Numbered from the stretch's first letter, positions 8,868 through 17,944 are shown. The stretch is DNA of 64,000 nt from Streptomyces sp. NBC_00258 (GCF_036182465.1 NZ_CP108081.1:8680001-8744000); one strand, 5' to 3'. Notes: a model not told the origin generated them from the letters alone. Numbers and translations: made by a program.

Positions 8868-9334
8868 GCCCGTCGTCCTACGTGGTGCGTGTGGCCGAGG
8901 ACCCCGCCGACCGCGAGGCCTGCTTCGCGGTGCGCAAGGACGTCTTCGTCGTCGAGCAGGGAGTCCCTGAGGACATCGAGTACGACGCGTACGACGCCGA
9001 TGCCCTGCATGTCGTCGCCGTGCGCGAGGACGGGCTGCCGTTCGGCGCGGGGCGGCTGCTGTACGGCGAGGTGGCGGCCGCCAAGACCGGCGGTGAGCCC
9101 GGTGTCGGGTCCCTGGGGCGGCTCGCCGTCCTCAAGGCCGCGCGTGGGCTCGGTGTCGGGGTCGCGCTCGTGCGGGGCATCGAGGACGCGGCACGCGCGC
9201 GTGGGCTGACGGCGGTGGATCTGCACGCGCAGACGCATGCGCTCGGGTTTTATGAGCGGCTGGGGTATGTGGCTTACGGGCCGGAGTTTCTCGATGCGGG
9301 GATCGCGCATCGGGCGATGCGCAGGGTTCTTTAG
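8864..9334 (+). CDS. GNAT-family N-acetyltransferase
   Basis: This 156-residue protein is translationally coupled to the pseudouridine synthase (ATGA overlap) behind a GGAGGAA site. It shows a GNAT fold: RKDVFVVEQGVP near the N-terminus, the acetyl-CoA loop region LGRLAVLKAARGLGVG (about residues 85-100), and a C-terminal HALGFYERLGYVAYG segment. ElaA-like and other small-molecule acetyltransferases share VFVVEQ. The substrate is unknown. The last 100 bases have lower third-position GC than neighbours. Confidence 0.88.
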   Translation: MSPSSYVVRVAEDPADREACFAVRKDVFVVEQGVPEDIEYDAYDADALHVVAVREDGLPFGAGRLLYGEVAAAKTGGEPGVGSLGRLAVLKAARGLGVGVALVRGIEDAARARGLTAVDLHAQTHALGFYERLGYVAYGPEFLDAGIAHRAMRRVL

Positions 9335-9386
9335 GGGCGACTGGGTTTCGGTTGCGGGTTTGGCTGCGGGGCGGTGGGGGTTGGCC

Positions 9387-9445
9387 GCGCCGTTCCCCGC
9401 GCCCCTAAAGACTGCGCAGTTCCCCGCTTCCCTTAAAGGGGCGCG
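9387..9445 (+). repeat. Streptomyces dispersed repeat, family A (GTTCCCCGCGCCCCT type)
   Basis: Two adjoining copies of a GC-rich palindromic element with cores GTTCCCCGCGCCCCT and GCAGTTCCCCGC, ending in AAAGGGGCGCG. The same core recurs at 11229, in a four-unit array near 23.5 kb, at 42205 (degenerate) and at 54990-55090. Confidence 0.75.
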
Positions 9446-9540
9446 TCTGTTGCTCGGCGTTTGAAATGACGGGCGGGTTCAGTGGCACGCTTGGGGTCTG
9501 GCCTGTCTTGATCGTCTAGACCCAGTCCGGAGTGCTGACC

Positions 9541-11127
9541 GTGGATCAGTTGGCCCTGTTGTTCGTGATGTTGCTCGGGGCTGTGCTGAGCGTCCCGCTG
9601 GGGGACCGCCTCGGGCTTCCCTCCCCAGTGCTGATGACGCTGCTCGGAATCGTGCTGGCAGTCCTCGACTTCGTACCGAATGTGGACATCCCGCCCGAGC
9701 TGATCCTGCCCGCGCTGCTTCCACCGCTGCTGTACGCCGCCGTACGACGTACCTCCTGGCGGCAGTTCACGGCCAACAAACGGCCGATCTTCCTGCTCGC
9801 CGTGGCCCTGGTGTTCGTCACCACCGCCGTGGTGGCCGTGGTCGCCCACGCGATCGTGCCCGGGCTGCCGATCGCCGCCGCCGTGGCACTCGGCGCGCTG
9901 GTGGCGCCGCCCGACCCGGTCGCGGCGACCGCCGTCGCGGGCAAGCTCGGGCTGCCGCGCCGGCTGGTGTCGATCCTGGAGGGCGAGGGGCTGTTCAACG
10001 ACGTGACGGCCATCGTGCTGTACCACGTCGCCATCGCCGCCGCCGTCAGCGGCACCTTCTCGCTGCCGAGCGCCGCGCTCGACTTCCTGCTGTCCGCCGT
10101 CGTCGCCGTGGCGATGGGTTTCGGGCTCGGGTGGGGCACGAACCGGCTGATGGACTACCTCGGGGACCCGACGCTGCAGATCGGGCTGACGCTGCTCGTG
10201 CCGTACGCCTCGTACGTGCTGGCCGAGGAGCTGCACGGGTCCGGGGTGCTTGCGGTGCTCACCACGGCGTTGTTCCTGGCGGAGTACGCGAACGACGCCG
10301 ACGACGTGATGACGCGGCTCGCCGGGCACACGTTCTGGGACATCGTCGACACGTTGGTCACCGGGGTGGCGTTCGGGCTCATCGGGCTCGAGTTGCACAA
10401 CGCGATCAGGACGGCGTCCGGGCGGTGGGGGGAGATGCTCGGCTGGGCCGCCGCGATCGTGGGGGTCGTCGTGTTCGTACGACTGGCGTATCTGCTGCCC
10501 GCGACCTGGCTGACGAAGCGGTTGCACGCGAAGCGGGACCACGACGAGGACATTCCGACGAGCTGGCGGGAGACCGTCGTCATGTGGTGGGCCGGGATGC
10601 GGGGAGTGGCCTCCGTCGCCCTCGCGCTGGCCATTCCGCTGGAGACGGACAGCGGGGCGCCGTTTCCCAATCGGGACGAGATGGTGTTCATCGCGTTCGG
10701 CGTGATCATGGCGACGCTTGTGGTGCAGGGGCTGAGTCTGCCGTGGCTGGTCCGGAAGCTGGATGTGCGGGCCGACACGGATCGGGAGCAGGAGTTCGAG
10801 AAGGCGCTCGCCCTGCGGGCGGCCAAGGCGGCGAAGCGGCGGCTGCGGGAGATCGAGGAGGTCGAGGAGCTGCCGGACGAGCTGTCCGAGCAGTTGTTGC
10901 GGCGGGCGTTCGACATCGGGTTCCGGATCAGTCCCGACATGGGGGAGGACGAGCGGCGGGAGGGGCACGAGCATCGGGTGCGGCGGATCAAGCGGGTTCG
11001 GCGGATTCAGGGGGAGATGTTGTCCGCGGCTCGGCATGAGGTGTTGGCTGCGCGGAGTGAGGCCGGGGCCGATCCTGAGGTGGTGGATCGGGTGTTGCGG
11101 CATCTGGATGTGCGGAGTCTTCGGTGA
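9541..11127 (+). CDS. CPA1-family Na+(K+)/H+ antiporter
   Basis: This 528-residue integral membrane protein has about 12 hydrophobic segments over residues 3-410 and a hydrophilic, Arg/Glu-rich C-terminal tail (about 415-528). EGEGLFNDVTAIVLYHVA in the middle of the membrane domain is the ion-binding Asn-Asp region of CPA1 exchangers (NhaP/NHE type). It exchanges monovalent cations for protons for pH and salt homeostasis; ion preference cannot be read from sequence. A GTG at 9532 is in frame, but GGAG at 9529-9532 is well placed only for the GTG at 9541. The gene is flanked on both sides by family A repeats and appears monocistronic. Confidence 0.9.
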   Translation: MDQLALLFVMLLGAVLSVPLGDRLGLPSPVLMTLLGIVLAVLDFVPNVDIPPELILPALLPPLLYAAVRRTSWRQFTANKRPIFLLAVALVFVTTAVVAVVAHAIVPGLPIAAAVALGALVAPPDPVAATAVAGKLGLPRRLVSILEGEGLFNDVTAIVLYHVAIAAAVSGTFSLPSAALDFLLSAVVAVAMGFGLGWGTNRLMDYLGDPTLQIGLTLLVPYASYVLAEELHGSGVLAVLTTALFLAEYANDADDVMTRLAGHTFWDIVDTLVTGVAFGLIGLELHNAIRTASGRWGEMLGWAAAIVGVVVFVRLAYLLPATWLTKRLHAKRDHDEDIPTSWRETVVMWWAGMRGVASVALALAIPLETDSGAPFPNRDEMVFIAFGVIMATLVVQGLSLPWLVRKLDVRADTDREQEFEKALALRAAKAAKRRLREIEEVEELPDELSEQLLRRAFDIGFRISPDMGEDERREGHEHRVRRIKRVRRIQGEMLSAARHEVLAARSEAGADPEVVDRVLRHLDVRSLR

Positions 11128-11228
11128 TCTTTTGGGGTTTTCCCGCCCGCTCCGCCCGTTTCAACCTTGCTTACAAGGTGGGGTTTCTTGTGGGGGCTCG
11201 TGTTCGTAGGCGGGTGTGCGTTCGTTGT

Positions 11229-11266
11229 GGCTGAGCGCGCCGTTCCCCGCGCCCCTTTGGGGCGCC
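11229..11266 (+). repeat. Dispersed repeat, family A
   Basis: GAGCGCGCCGTTCCCCGCG followed by CCCCTTTGGGGCG lies between the convergent antiporter and MscS genes. The CCCC-TTT-GGGG tip can form a small hairpin. Confidence 0.7.
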
Positions 11267-11284
11267 CTCGTGAAGCCTGTTGGT

Positions 11285-12406
11285 TCAGCCCCGGCCCGTC
11301 CTCGGTGGTTCCACCGCTCGGCCCCGTGTTGTTCTCTGGGGGCGGCCGTCGTTGCCGTTCGGGTGGGTGCCCGGGGGGAGGATCGCGTCGGCCGTGTTGA
11401 CTCGGGGCAGGGCGTAGGGGTGGTGGGCGGTCAGCCAGCGGACCATCTGTTCGCGGACGGTGACGCGGACCGTCCAGATGTCGTCCGCGTCCTTCGCGGT
11501 GACCAGGGCGCGCACCTCGATGGTGCTGGGGGTGGCGTCAGTGACGGCGAGGCCGTAGTCGCGGCCGTCCCAGGCGGGGCACTCGCGGAGGATATCGCGG
11601 AGCTTGTCGCGCATCTCCTCGACGGGCGCGCTGTGGTCCACGTGGAAGAAGACCGTGCCGGTCATCTGCACGCCGCCGCGGGACCAGTTCTCGAACGGCT
11701 GGGACGTGAAGTACGACACCGGCATGGTGATCCGGCGCTCGTCCCAGGTGCGGACGGTCAGGAAGGTCAGGGTGATCTCGTCGACCGTGCCCCATTCGCC
11801 GTCCACCACGACCGTGTCGCCGATGCGCACCATGTCGCCGAAGGCGATCTGCAGCCCGGCGAACATGTTGCTGAGCGTGGACTGCGCGGCCACACCGGCG
11901 ACGATGCCGAGGATGCCGGCCGAGGCGAGCAGTGAGGCGCCGGCGGCGCGCATCGCGGGGAACGTCAGCAGCATCGCGGCGACCGCGACCACACCGACGA
12001 TCGCCGACACCACACGCTGGATCAGCGTCACCTGCGTACGGACGCGGCGGACCCGGGCCGGATCGCGGTGGGCGTTGGCGTAGCGGGAGTAGGAGGAGTC
12101 GACGATCGCCGTCGCGATGCGGACCACCAGCCAGGCCGTGGAGCCGATGAGGACAAGCGTCAGGATCTGGCCGATCGAGGCGGAGTGTTCGACGGCGATC
12201 TCGGCCTGGTCGTAGGACCCTCTCAGCAGCGCCGTGCACATCACTACCTGCAGTGGCAGGCGGCAGCGGCGCAGCAGGCCCCACAGAGGGACCCCCTGGT
12301 GGCGTTGGTCGGCGCGCTTCAGCAGCAGGTCGGCGATCCAGCCGACCAGCAGCGTCAGTATGAGCGAGCCGCCGACGACGATCAGCGGGCGCAGCACGTT
12401 CTCCAT
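11285..12406 (-). CDS. MscS-family mechanosensitive channel
   Basis: This 373-residue protein has four to five membrane segments in residues 5-185. The pore helix is Ala/Gly-rich (AAGASLLASAGILGIVAGVA), followed by AQSTLSNMFAGLQIAFGD and the beta-domain start VRIGDTVVVDGEWGTVDEI, the MscS signature. A cytoplasmic domain follows, then a basic, Pro-rich tail of about 30 residues. Such channels release solutes on hypo-osmotic shock. The ATG at 12406 is the only plausible start; upstream frame is low-complexity and lacks start codons nearby. Its Shine-Dalgarno (GAGGG) is very close. It faces the antiporter gene, another osmotic-homeostasis function. Confidence 0.92.
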   Translation of the reverse strand: MENVLRPLIVVGGSLILTLLVGWIADLLLKRADQRHQGVPLWGLLRRCRLPLQVVMCTALLRGSYDQAEIAVEHSASIGQILTLVLIGSTAWLVVRIATAIVDSSYSRYANAHRDPARVRRVRTQVTLIQRVVSAIVGVVAVAAMLLTFPAMRAAGASLLASAGILGIVAGVAAQSTLSNMFAGLQIAFGDMVRIGDTVVVDGEWGTVDEITLTFLTVRTWDERRITMPVSYFTSQPFENWSRGGVQMTGTVFFHVDHSAPVEEMRDKLRDILRECPAWDGRDYGLAVTDATPSTIEVRALVTAKDADDIWTVRVTVREQMVRWLTAHHPYALPRVNTADAILPPGTHPNGNDGRPQRTTRGRAVEPPRTGRG

Positions 12407-12586
12407 GCCCTCGACCGTAACCGGCTCGGGACCGTCATGAACATGTGGCCTCGGCCCCATCGCCCGCAGGGCGCTGTTCGCCCCTGTCTCGGCGGCCCGA
12501 ACCCAAGCCCGAGCCCGAGCCCGCGTCCGGCGGCCCGGTCCGGCCCAGCCCCGGGCATTGTCGGTCGCGGCTGGCACCATGGCCTT

Positions 12587-13156
12587 ATGAACATCATGCT
12601 CTTCCATTCGACCTACGGGCTGCGGCCCGCGGTGCGTGACGCGGCGGACCGGCTGCGCGCGGCGGGACACGAGGTGTGGACGCCCGATCTCTTCGACGGG
12701 CGCACCTTCGAGACCGTCGAGGAGGGCAGGGCCTTCAAGGACGAGCTCGGCAGGGAGGAGCTGCTGAAGCGCGCGGTCATGGCCGCGGCTCCGTACTCGG
12801 ACCGGGGGATCGTGTACGCCGGGTTCTCGCTCGGCGCGGCGACCGCCCAGACCCTGGCGCTCGGCGACAGCAAGGCCCGCGGGCTGCTGCTCCTGCACGG
12901 CACGTCCGACATCGCGCCGAACGCCTCGGTGGACGATCTGCCGGTCCAGCTGCATGTCGCGGAGCCGGACGCCTTCGAGCCCGACGACTGGCTGAGCGCC
13001 TGGTATCTCCAGATGGGGAGGGCGGGCGCCGACGTGGAGATCTACAGATACGCGGGGGCCGGGCACCTCTACACCGACCCCGGTCTGCCGGACTACGACA
13101 AGGAGGCCGCCGAGGCCACCTGGCAGGTGGCGCTCGGCTTCCTCGACAGCCTGTAG
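12587..13156 (+). CDS. Dienelactone hydrolase family alpha/beta hydrolase
   Basis: This 189-residue single-domain alpha/beta hydrolase resembles the dienelactone hydrolase family. The nucleophile elbow reads GFSLGAA, giving Ser81 where classical dienelactone hydrolases have Cys. An acid may come from EPDAFEPDD and the catalytic His is His160 in AGAGHLY. The substrate is unknown, and the Ser nucleophile argues against true dienelactone hydrolase activity. No Shine-Dalgarno precedes the ATG. The stop codon lies in a 15-base tandem duplication (13147-13176). Confidence 0.85.
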   Translation: MNIMLFHSTYGLRPAVRDAADRLRAAGHEVWTPDLFDGRTFETVEEGRAFKDELGREELLKRAVMAAAPYSDRGIVYAGFSLGAATAQTLALGDSKARGLLLLHGTSDIAPNASVDDLPVQLHVAEPDAFEPDDWLSAWYLQMGRAGADVEIYRYAGAGHLYTDPGLPDYDKEAAEATWQVALGFLDSL

Positions 13157-13218
13157 CGCGGCAGCCTGTAGCGCGGCTGTGGTCCGGCGGCGACGGACTC
13201 CGTCCCGTCGGTGCCGGA

Positions 13219-14877
13219 TCAGATCGGGGCGTACACCCGCTCCACCTTCTGCGTGCCGCTGCGCGTGCGGTACGAACGGGCCCAGGACGCCGTCGCGTTC
13301 GCGGAGGTGCGGTCGGACAGCACGTAGTAGTCCATCTGCGCCCGCTCGGCGGTGAGATCCAGGACGCCGTAGCCGTGGCGGTCGGTGTCGACCCAGTGGA
13401 CGTGCCGGTTGGCGGCCCGGATCAGCGGCGAGGCGAGGGCGGAGACCGTGCCCTCCGGGACCTTGACGAGGTCGTCGAGGTTGTCGGAGGTCACCGACGT
13501 GACGACGAACTCGGTGGCGGCGGACGCCGACAGCGGATACGTACCGGCGTTGTACGGCACGTCGTTGGCCCAGGCCATGTGGATGTCGCCGGTGAGGAAG
13601 ACCGTGTTGCGGATCGCGTTGTCCCGCAGGTGTGTGAGGAGTTCGCGGCGGTCGTCGGTGTAGCCGTCCCACTGGTCGGTGTTGAGGGCCAGGCCCTCCT
13701 TGGGCAGGCCGAGCAGCTCGGCGAGCGGTTTCAGGAGTTCGGCGGAGAGCGAGCCGAGGGCGAACGGCGCGATCATGACGGAGTTGCCGACCAGCCGCCA
13801 GCTGGTGTCGGAGGACTTCAGACCCGCCTTGAGCCAGTCGAGCTGGGCCCGGCCGGTGAGCGTACGGTTCGGGTCGTCCACCGAGCCGTTGCCGACCTTC
13901 ACCTGCTGCGAGCGGTACGAGCGCAGGTCGAGCAGCGAGAGGTCGGCCAGCCTGCCGAAGCGCAGCCGCCGGTAGGTGGTCCCCGCGATCGCGGGCCGCA
14001 CCGGCATCCACTCGAAGTAGGCCTGCTTGGCGGCCGACTGACGGGCGGACCAGGCGCCCTCCGCGCCCTCGGTGTGGTTCTCGGCACCGCCCGACCAGGT
14101 GTCGTTGGCGAACTCGTGGTCGTCCCAGATCGCGATGACGGGGGCGGCCGCGTGCAGGGCCTGAAGGTCCGGGTCGGTCTTGTAACGGCCGTGCCGGGTG
14201 CGGTAGTCGGCGAGGCCGACTATCTCGTGCGTGGGGGCGTGCGGGCGTACGACGGTGTCACGCGTCCCGTACTCGCCGGTGCCGTACTCGTAGATGTAGT
14301 CGCCCAGATGCAGCCAGGCGTCCAGGTCGCCGCGCGCGGCCAGGTGCCGGTAGGCGGAGAAGTAGCCGGCCTCCCAGTTGGCGCAGGACACCACTCCGAA
14401 GCGCATGCCGGCCACGGCCGCGTCATGGGCCGGGGCGGTGCGGGTGCGGGCGGCAGGCGAGTCGGTGCCGCCGCTGGAGAAGCGGAACCAGTAGGCCGTG
14501 GCGGGCCTCAGACCGCGGATGTCGGCCTTGACGGTGTGGTCGGAGGCGGCGGTCGCGGTGGTGGAGCCCTTCGCGACGACGTTCGTGAACGCCTTGTCCG
14601 TGGCCACCGTCCAGCCGACCTCGACGTCGGGGCCGAGCCCGGAACCGGGTGTCGCCGCGGGTGTGGGCGTCACCCGGGTCCACAGCAGGACGCCGTCCGG
14701 CAGCGGGTCTCCGGAAGCGACGCCGTGCAGGAAGGCGGGGGCCTCGGCGGCGCGGGCCGGCAGCGCGGCGGCGAGCGGGGCTCCGAGCACGGCGGTGGCC
14801 GCGGCCGCCTTGACCACCGTACGGCGGCGCGGGGCGGGGGAGTTGGGGCTGGAGGGGGATCTGAGTCGACTGGTCAC
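13219..14877 (-). CDS. phoD: Alkaline phosphatase D (PhoD), Tat-exported
   Basis: This 552-residue protein starts with a twin-arginine signal (RRRTVVKAAAATAVLGAP) and an Ala-rich cleavage region around residues 40-45. The mature enzyme has an N-terminal beta domain (FLHGVASGDPLPDGVLLWTR). The metallophosphatase core carries VVSCANWEAGYFSAY, LHLGDYIYEYG, IWDDHEFANDTW and FLTGDIHMAW, the metal-binding boxes of PhoD. It releases phosphate from phosphodiesters or monoesters outside the cell using Fe/Ca. Streptomyces phoD is typically PhoP-controlled, but I see no clear GTTCACC repeats in the 50 bases before the GTG start. The Shine-Dalgarno is weak. Confidence 0.94.
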   Translation of the reverse strand: MTSRLRSPSSPNSPAPRRRTVVKAAAATAVLGAPLAAALPARAAEAPAFLHGVASGDPLPDGVLLWTRVTPTPAATPGSGLGPDVEVGWTVATDKAFTNVVAKGSTTATAASDHTVKADIRGLRPATAYWFRFSSGGTDSPAARTRTAPAHDAAVAGMRFGVVSCANWEAGYFSAYRHLAARGDLDAWLHLGDYIYEYGTGEYGTRDTVVRPHAPTHEIVGLADYRTRHGRYKTDPDLQALHAAAPVIAIWDDHEFANDTWSGGAENHTEGAEGAWSARQSAAKQAYFEWMPVRPAIAGTTYRRLRFGRLADLSLLDLRSYRSQQVKVGNGSVDDPNRTLTGRAQLDWLKAGLKSSDTSWRLVGNSVMIAPFALGSLSAELLKPLAELLGLPKEGLALNTDQWDGYTDDRRELLTHLRDNAIRNTVFLTGDIHMAWANDVPYNAGTYPLSASAATEFVVTSVTSDNLDDLVKVPEGTVSALASPLIRAANRHVHWVDTDRHGYGVLDLTAERAQMDYYVLSDRTSANATASWARSYRTRSGTQKVERVYAPI

Positions 14878-14927
14878 GGCCGATCAGATTACTGACGGGT
14901 AGCGCTTTCGGTAAGGCAGAAGACGCG

Positions 14928-14963
14928 AAGGGCGGGCGAACTCGGAAGAGTTCGCCCGCCCTT
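14928..14963 (-). terminator. Terminator between the DsbA-like gene and phoD
   Basis: A perfect 16-bp inverted repeat (14928-14943 and 14948-14963, loop GGAA) lies 53 bases past the stop of the minus-strand DsbA-like gene and 50 bases before the phoD start. It insulates the two co-directional genes. Confidence 0.85.
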
Positions 14964-15016
14964 ATGCCGCGCGTTACTTGCGCTACTCGGTCTACGCCCT
15001 GCTTGCGCTGCCCGCG

Positions 15017-15817
15017 TTACTTGGTGACGCCCGCGTCCTTGAGTGACTTCTCCCAGTCGGCGACGGTGCTCGGGTTCTTGATCACCTTGTCGTTGATCTT
15101 GATGGTCGGCGTCGAGTCGACGCCCTTGGCGTCGTCGAAGGTCTTGCTCATCTTCATCGCCCAGGCGTCGTAGGTGCCCTTCTCGACGGCGTCCTGGAAC
15201 TTCTTGTTGTCCTTGAGCGCGTCCACCGTGTCCGCCACCTTGATCAGGTAGCTGTCCTTGGAGAACTCGTCCTTCGTCTCCTCGGGGTGGTACTTCGTCG
15301 AGTACAGCGCGGTCTTGTACTCCAGGAACGCGTCGGTGCTCACGTTCAGCGCGGCGCCGAGCGCGCTCAGCGCGTTCTTCGAGCCGTCGCCGCCGAGGTT
15401 GCCGTCGAGGAACGTGCCGAGGGTGAAGGACAGCTTGTAGTCGCCGTCCGTCATGCCCTTGTTGACGGTCTCGCCGACGGTCTGCTCGAAGGAGGCGCAG
15501 GCCGGGCAGCGCGCGTCCTCGTAGAGGTGGACCGTGTTCTTGGTCTTGGAGTCGCCGACCACGACGGTCGTGCCGTTCGTGCCGCTGGTGTTGCCGGGGG
15601 CGACGACCTTCGCGTCGGCGGCGGCGTCCCACTTCGAGGGCTCGTTGTTCTGTACGACGGCGTAGCCGATGCCGCCGGCTATCGCGAGGACCGCGACGAT
15701 CGAACCGGCGACGATGACCTGCCGCCTGGCTTTGTCGCGCTTGGCCTGGCGCTCGCGCTCGACGCGCAGCCGCTCACGGGCCGCCGACTTCGAGGCCTGG
15801 CTGTTCCGCTTGCTCAT
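15017..15817 (-). CDS. Membrane-anchored DsbA/thioredoxin-fold protein (CPAC)
   Basis: This 266-residue protein has a basic cytoplasmic N-terminus (Lys/Arg-rich to residue 33), one membrane anchor (about 34-55), and an exported DsbA-like thioredoxin domain with active site CPAC at 104-107. A cis-Pro loop DSTPTIKIND lies near residue 235. It probably catalyses disulfide exchange in extracytoplasmic proteins. The ATG at 15817 has GGAG nine bases upstream. The frame is open further upstream, but that segment is not conserved in type. The preceding gene encodes a polytopic membrane protein, perhaps a redox partner. A paralogue is at 46843. Confidence 0.9.
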   Translation of the reverse strand: MSKRNSQASKSAARERLRVERERQAKRDKARRQVIVAGSIVAVLAIAGGIGYAVVQNNEPSKWDAAADAKVVAPGNTSGTNGTTVVVGDSKTKNTVHLYEDARCPACASFEQTVGETVNKGMTDGDYKLSFTLGTFLDGNLGGDGSKNALSALGAALNVSTDAFLEYKTALYSTKYHPEETKDEFSKDSYLIKVADTVDALKDNKKFQDAVEKGTYDAWAMKMSKTFDDAKGVDSTPTIKINDKVIKNPSTVADWEKSLKDAGVTK

Positions 15818-15863
15818 GATGGTGTTCTCCGTGGTGATGGCAGGTGTGCGGGGACTGGTGTGC

Positions 15864-16547
15864 TCAGGCGAATACGGCCGAGCACGGCGGTCCACGCCGT
15901 CCCAGGGAGTGCACGAAGAGACGCGTACGCGTGGCGGCGACCCGGCGCGTGGGGCGCGGCAGCCGGCGTACGGGAGTGAAGTGGACGGTCACCGCGGCGA
16001 CCGCGATCAGCAGGGGCCGGAAGGTGGCCGCGGCCACCGCGTCCAGGAGCTGGGCCAGGGCCCGCTCGCCGCGCCGCAGCCAGGCGGCCGCGAGCAGCCC
16101 CACACCGATGTGCGCGCCGAGCAGCAGCCAGGCGGCGGCCGGGTCGGCGTTCGCGAGCAGGGCCGCCGCGGGCTGGGTTTCGCCGCCCGTGACCCGGGCC
16201 AGCGGGGTGCCGACCTCGCCGCCGCACAGCACGTCGAAACCGACCGAGCGCAGCGGGCCCGCGACCGGGCCGCCCGCCTTGCCGTAACAGGCGTGCTGGC
16301 CGGCGGTGAACAGCGTGTCGGCGGCCAGCTCCAGCGGGATCAGCAGGGCGGCGATCCGCCCGAAGCCGCGCTCACGGCCCGCCAGCGCGTACGCGACGAC
16401 GAAGACGGCACCCGCGATCACGGCCACGGTGGTCAGCGGCAGAGGGACCTGGGACAGCAGGACGTGCGACGCGGTGCTGAGCGTCACGACGAGTGCCGTG
16501 AAGAGCGCCGCGCGCACGGCTCTGAGCTGGGTCCCGGATATGTCCAT
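15864..16547 (-). CDS. Polytopic membrane protein of unknown function
   Basis: This 227-residue protein has about five hydrophobic segments (approximately residues 10-30, 36-56, 64-82, 135-155 and 175-190). An extracytoplasmic loop holds the two cysteines of CYGKAGG and VLCGGE. The C-terminus is Arg-rich. It is transcribed 46 bases upstream of the CPAC thioredoxin-fold gene, so the paired cysteines may interact with that protein in the manner of DsbB or VKOR (inference). I do not recognise a specific family. The ATG at 16547 fits the start of the first hydrophobic segment. Confidence 0.75.
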   Translation of the reverse strand: MDISGTQLRAVRAALFTALVVTLSTASHVLLSQVPLPLTTVAVIAGAVFVVAYALAGRERGFGRIAALLIPLELAADTLFTAGQHACYGKAGGPVAGPLRSVGFDVLCGGEVGTPLARVTGGETQPAAALLANADPAAAWLLLGAHIGVGLLAAAWLRRGERALAQLLDAVAAATFRPLLIAVAAVTVHFTPVRRLPRPTRRVAATRTRLFVHSLGRRGPPCSAVFA

Positions 16548-16615
16548 GGCGGAGGAGAGTGTCCCACGTACTCCTGTAAGAGGTCCCTAAAGGGTTCCTG
16601 TGCGTTGTGCGATGC

Positions 16616-17944
16616 CTACAGACCCGGAATCCGGCCGTTACGGAAAAGGTCCACGAAGATCTGGTGGTCGGCACGCGCCCGTGCGCCGTACTCATGCGCG
16701 AAGTCGACAAGGAGGTCGCCGAAGCTGTCCTCGTCGCCCGCGATCGCCGCGTCGATGGCGCGCTCCGTGGAGAACGGCACCAGCTCCGAGTGGCCGCTCT
16801 CGTCGTCCGCCGCCGCGTGCATGGTGGCGGTGGACCGGCCGAGGTCCGCGACGACCGCCGCGATCTCCTCCGGGTCGTCGATGTCGCCCCAGTCCAGGTC
16901 CACCGCGTACGGCGAGACCTCGGCGACGAGCTGGCCCGCGCCGTCCAGCTCGGTCCAGCCCAGCCACGGGTCGGCGTGCGCCTGGAGGGCGCGCTGCGAG
17001 ATCACCGTGCGGTGGCCCTCGTGCTGGAAGTACTCACGGATCGAGGAGTCCGTGACGTGCCGGGAGACGGCCGGGGTCTGGGCCTGCTTGATGTAGATCA
17101 CCACATCGTTCTCCAGGGCGTCGGTGGCGCCCTCCAGAAGGATGTTGTACGAGGGCAGCCCCGCCGAGCCGATGCCGATGCCGCGGCGGCCCACGACGTC
17201 CTTCACGCGGTACGAGTCCGGGCGGGACAGGGACGCTTCCGGCAGCGTCTCCAGATAGCCGTCGAACGCCGCGAGCACCTTGTAGCGCGTGGCCGCGTCC
17301 AGCTCGATGGAGCCGCCGCCCGGCGCGAAGCGGCGCTCGAAGTCGCGGATCTCGGTCATCGAGTCGAGCAGCCCGAAGCGGGTCAGCGAGCGCGCGTCAC
17401 GCAGGGCGTCCAGGAGCGGGCCCTGTGCGGTGTCCAGCGTGAAGGGGGGCACCTCGTCGCTCTTGGCGCCCGTCGCGAGGGCGTGGATCCGCTCGCGGTA
17501 GGCGGCCGCGTACGTCCGGACGAGGTCGGTGATCTGCTCGTCACTCAGCGCCTTCGCGTAGCCGATCAGGGCCACGGAGGCCGCGAGGCGCTTGAGGTCC
17601 CAGGTGAAGGGGCCGACATACGCCTCGTCGAAGTCGTTCACGTTGAAGATCAGGCGCCCCTGGGCGTCCATGTACGTGCCGAAGTTCTCCGCGTGCAGGT
17701 CGCCGTGGATCCACACGCGCGAGGTGCGCTCGTCCAGGTACGGTCCGCCCCGCTTCTCCTGCTCCAGGTCCTGGTAGAAGAGGCCGGCCGTGCCGCGGTA
17801 GAAGGCGAACGCGGAGGCCGCCATCTTCCGGAACTTCACGCGGAACGCGGCCGGGTCCGCGGCCAGCAGTTCGCCGAAGGCGGTGTCGAATACGGCGAGG
17901 ATCTGTTCGCCGCGTTGCTCGGCGCTGAGCTGCGGAACCGACAT
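16616..17944 (-). CDS. DUF2252 family protein (kinase-like fold)
   Basis: This 442-residue protein contains HGDLHAENFG near residue 100 and FNVNDFDEAYVGPFTWDL, which resemble the catalytic loop and metal-binding Asp of aminoglycoside/choline-kinase-like folds and are the hallmark of DUF2252. A second box, VGRRGIGIGSAGLPSYNILLEG, lies near residue 270. The biochemical function is unknown; small-molecule or protein phosphorylation is inferred from fold only. The ATG at 17944 is chosen because GGAGG lies 10 bases upstream. The gene stands alone and diverges from dnaE. Confidence 0.88.
   Translation of the reverse strand: MSVPQLSAEQRGEQILAVFDTAFGELLAADPAAFRVKFRKMAASAFAFYRGTAGLFYQDLEQEKRGGPYLDERTSRVWIHGDLHAENFGTYMDAQGRLIFNVNDFDEAYVGPFTWDLKRLAASVALIGYAKALSDEQITDLVRTYAAAYRERIHALATGAKSDEVPPFTLDTAQGPLLDALRDARSLTRFGLLDSMTEIRDFERRFAPGGGSIELDAATRYKVLAAFDGYLETLPEASLSRPDSYRVKDVVGRRGIGIGSAGLPSYNILLEGATDALENDVVIYIKQAQTPAVSRHVTDSSIREYFQHEGHRTVISQRALQAHADPWLGWTELDGAGQLVAEVSPYAVDLDWGDIDDPEEIAAVVADLGRSTATMHAAADDESGHSELVPFSTERAIDAAIAGDEDSFGDLLVDFAHEYGARARADHQIFVDLFRNGRIPGL

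Noticed and set aside
12407..14011. A long minus-strand frame continuing upstream of the MscS gene.
   Set aside because: It runs antisense through the dienelactone-hydrolase-like gene with Arg/Gly/Pro-rich sequence. The MscS homology begins at the ATG at 12406.
14878..14930. A PHO box upstream of phoD.
   Set aside because: No GTTCACC-type direct repeats are visible in the short spacer. A more distant or degenerate site cannot be excluded.
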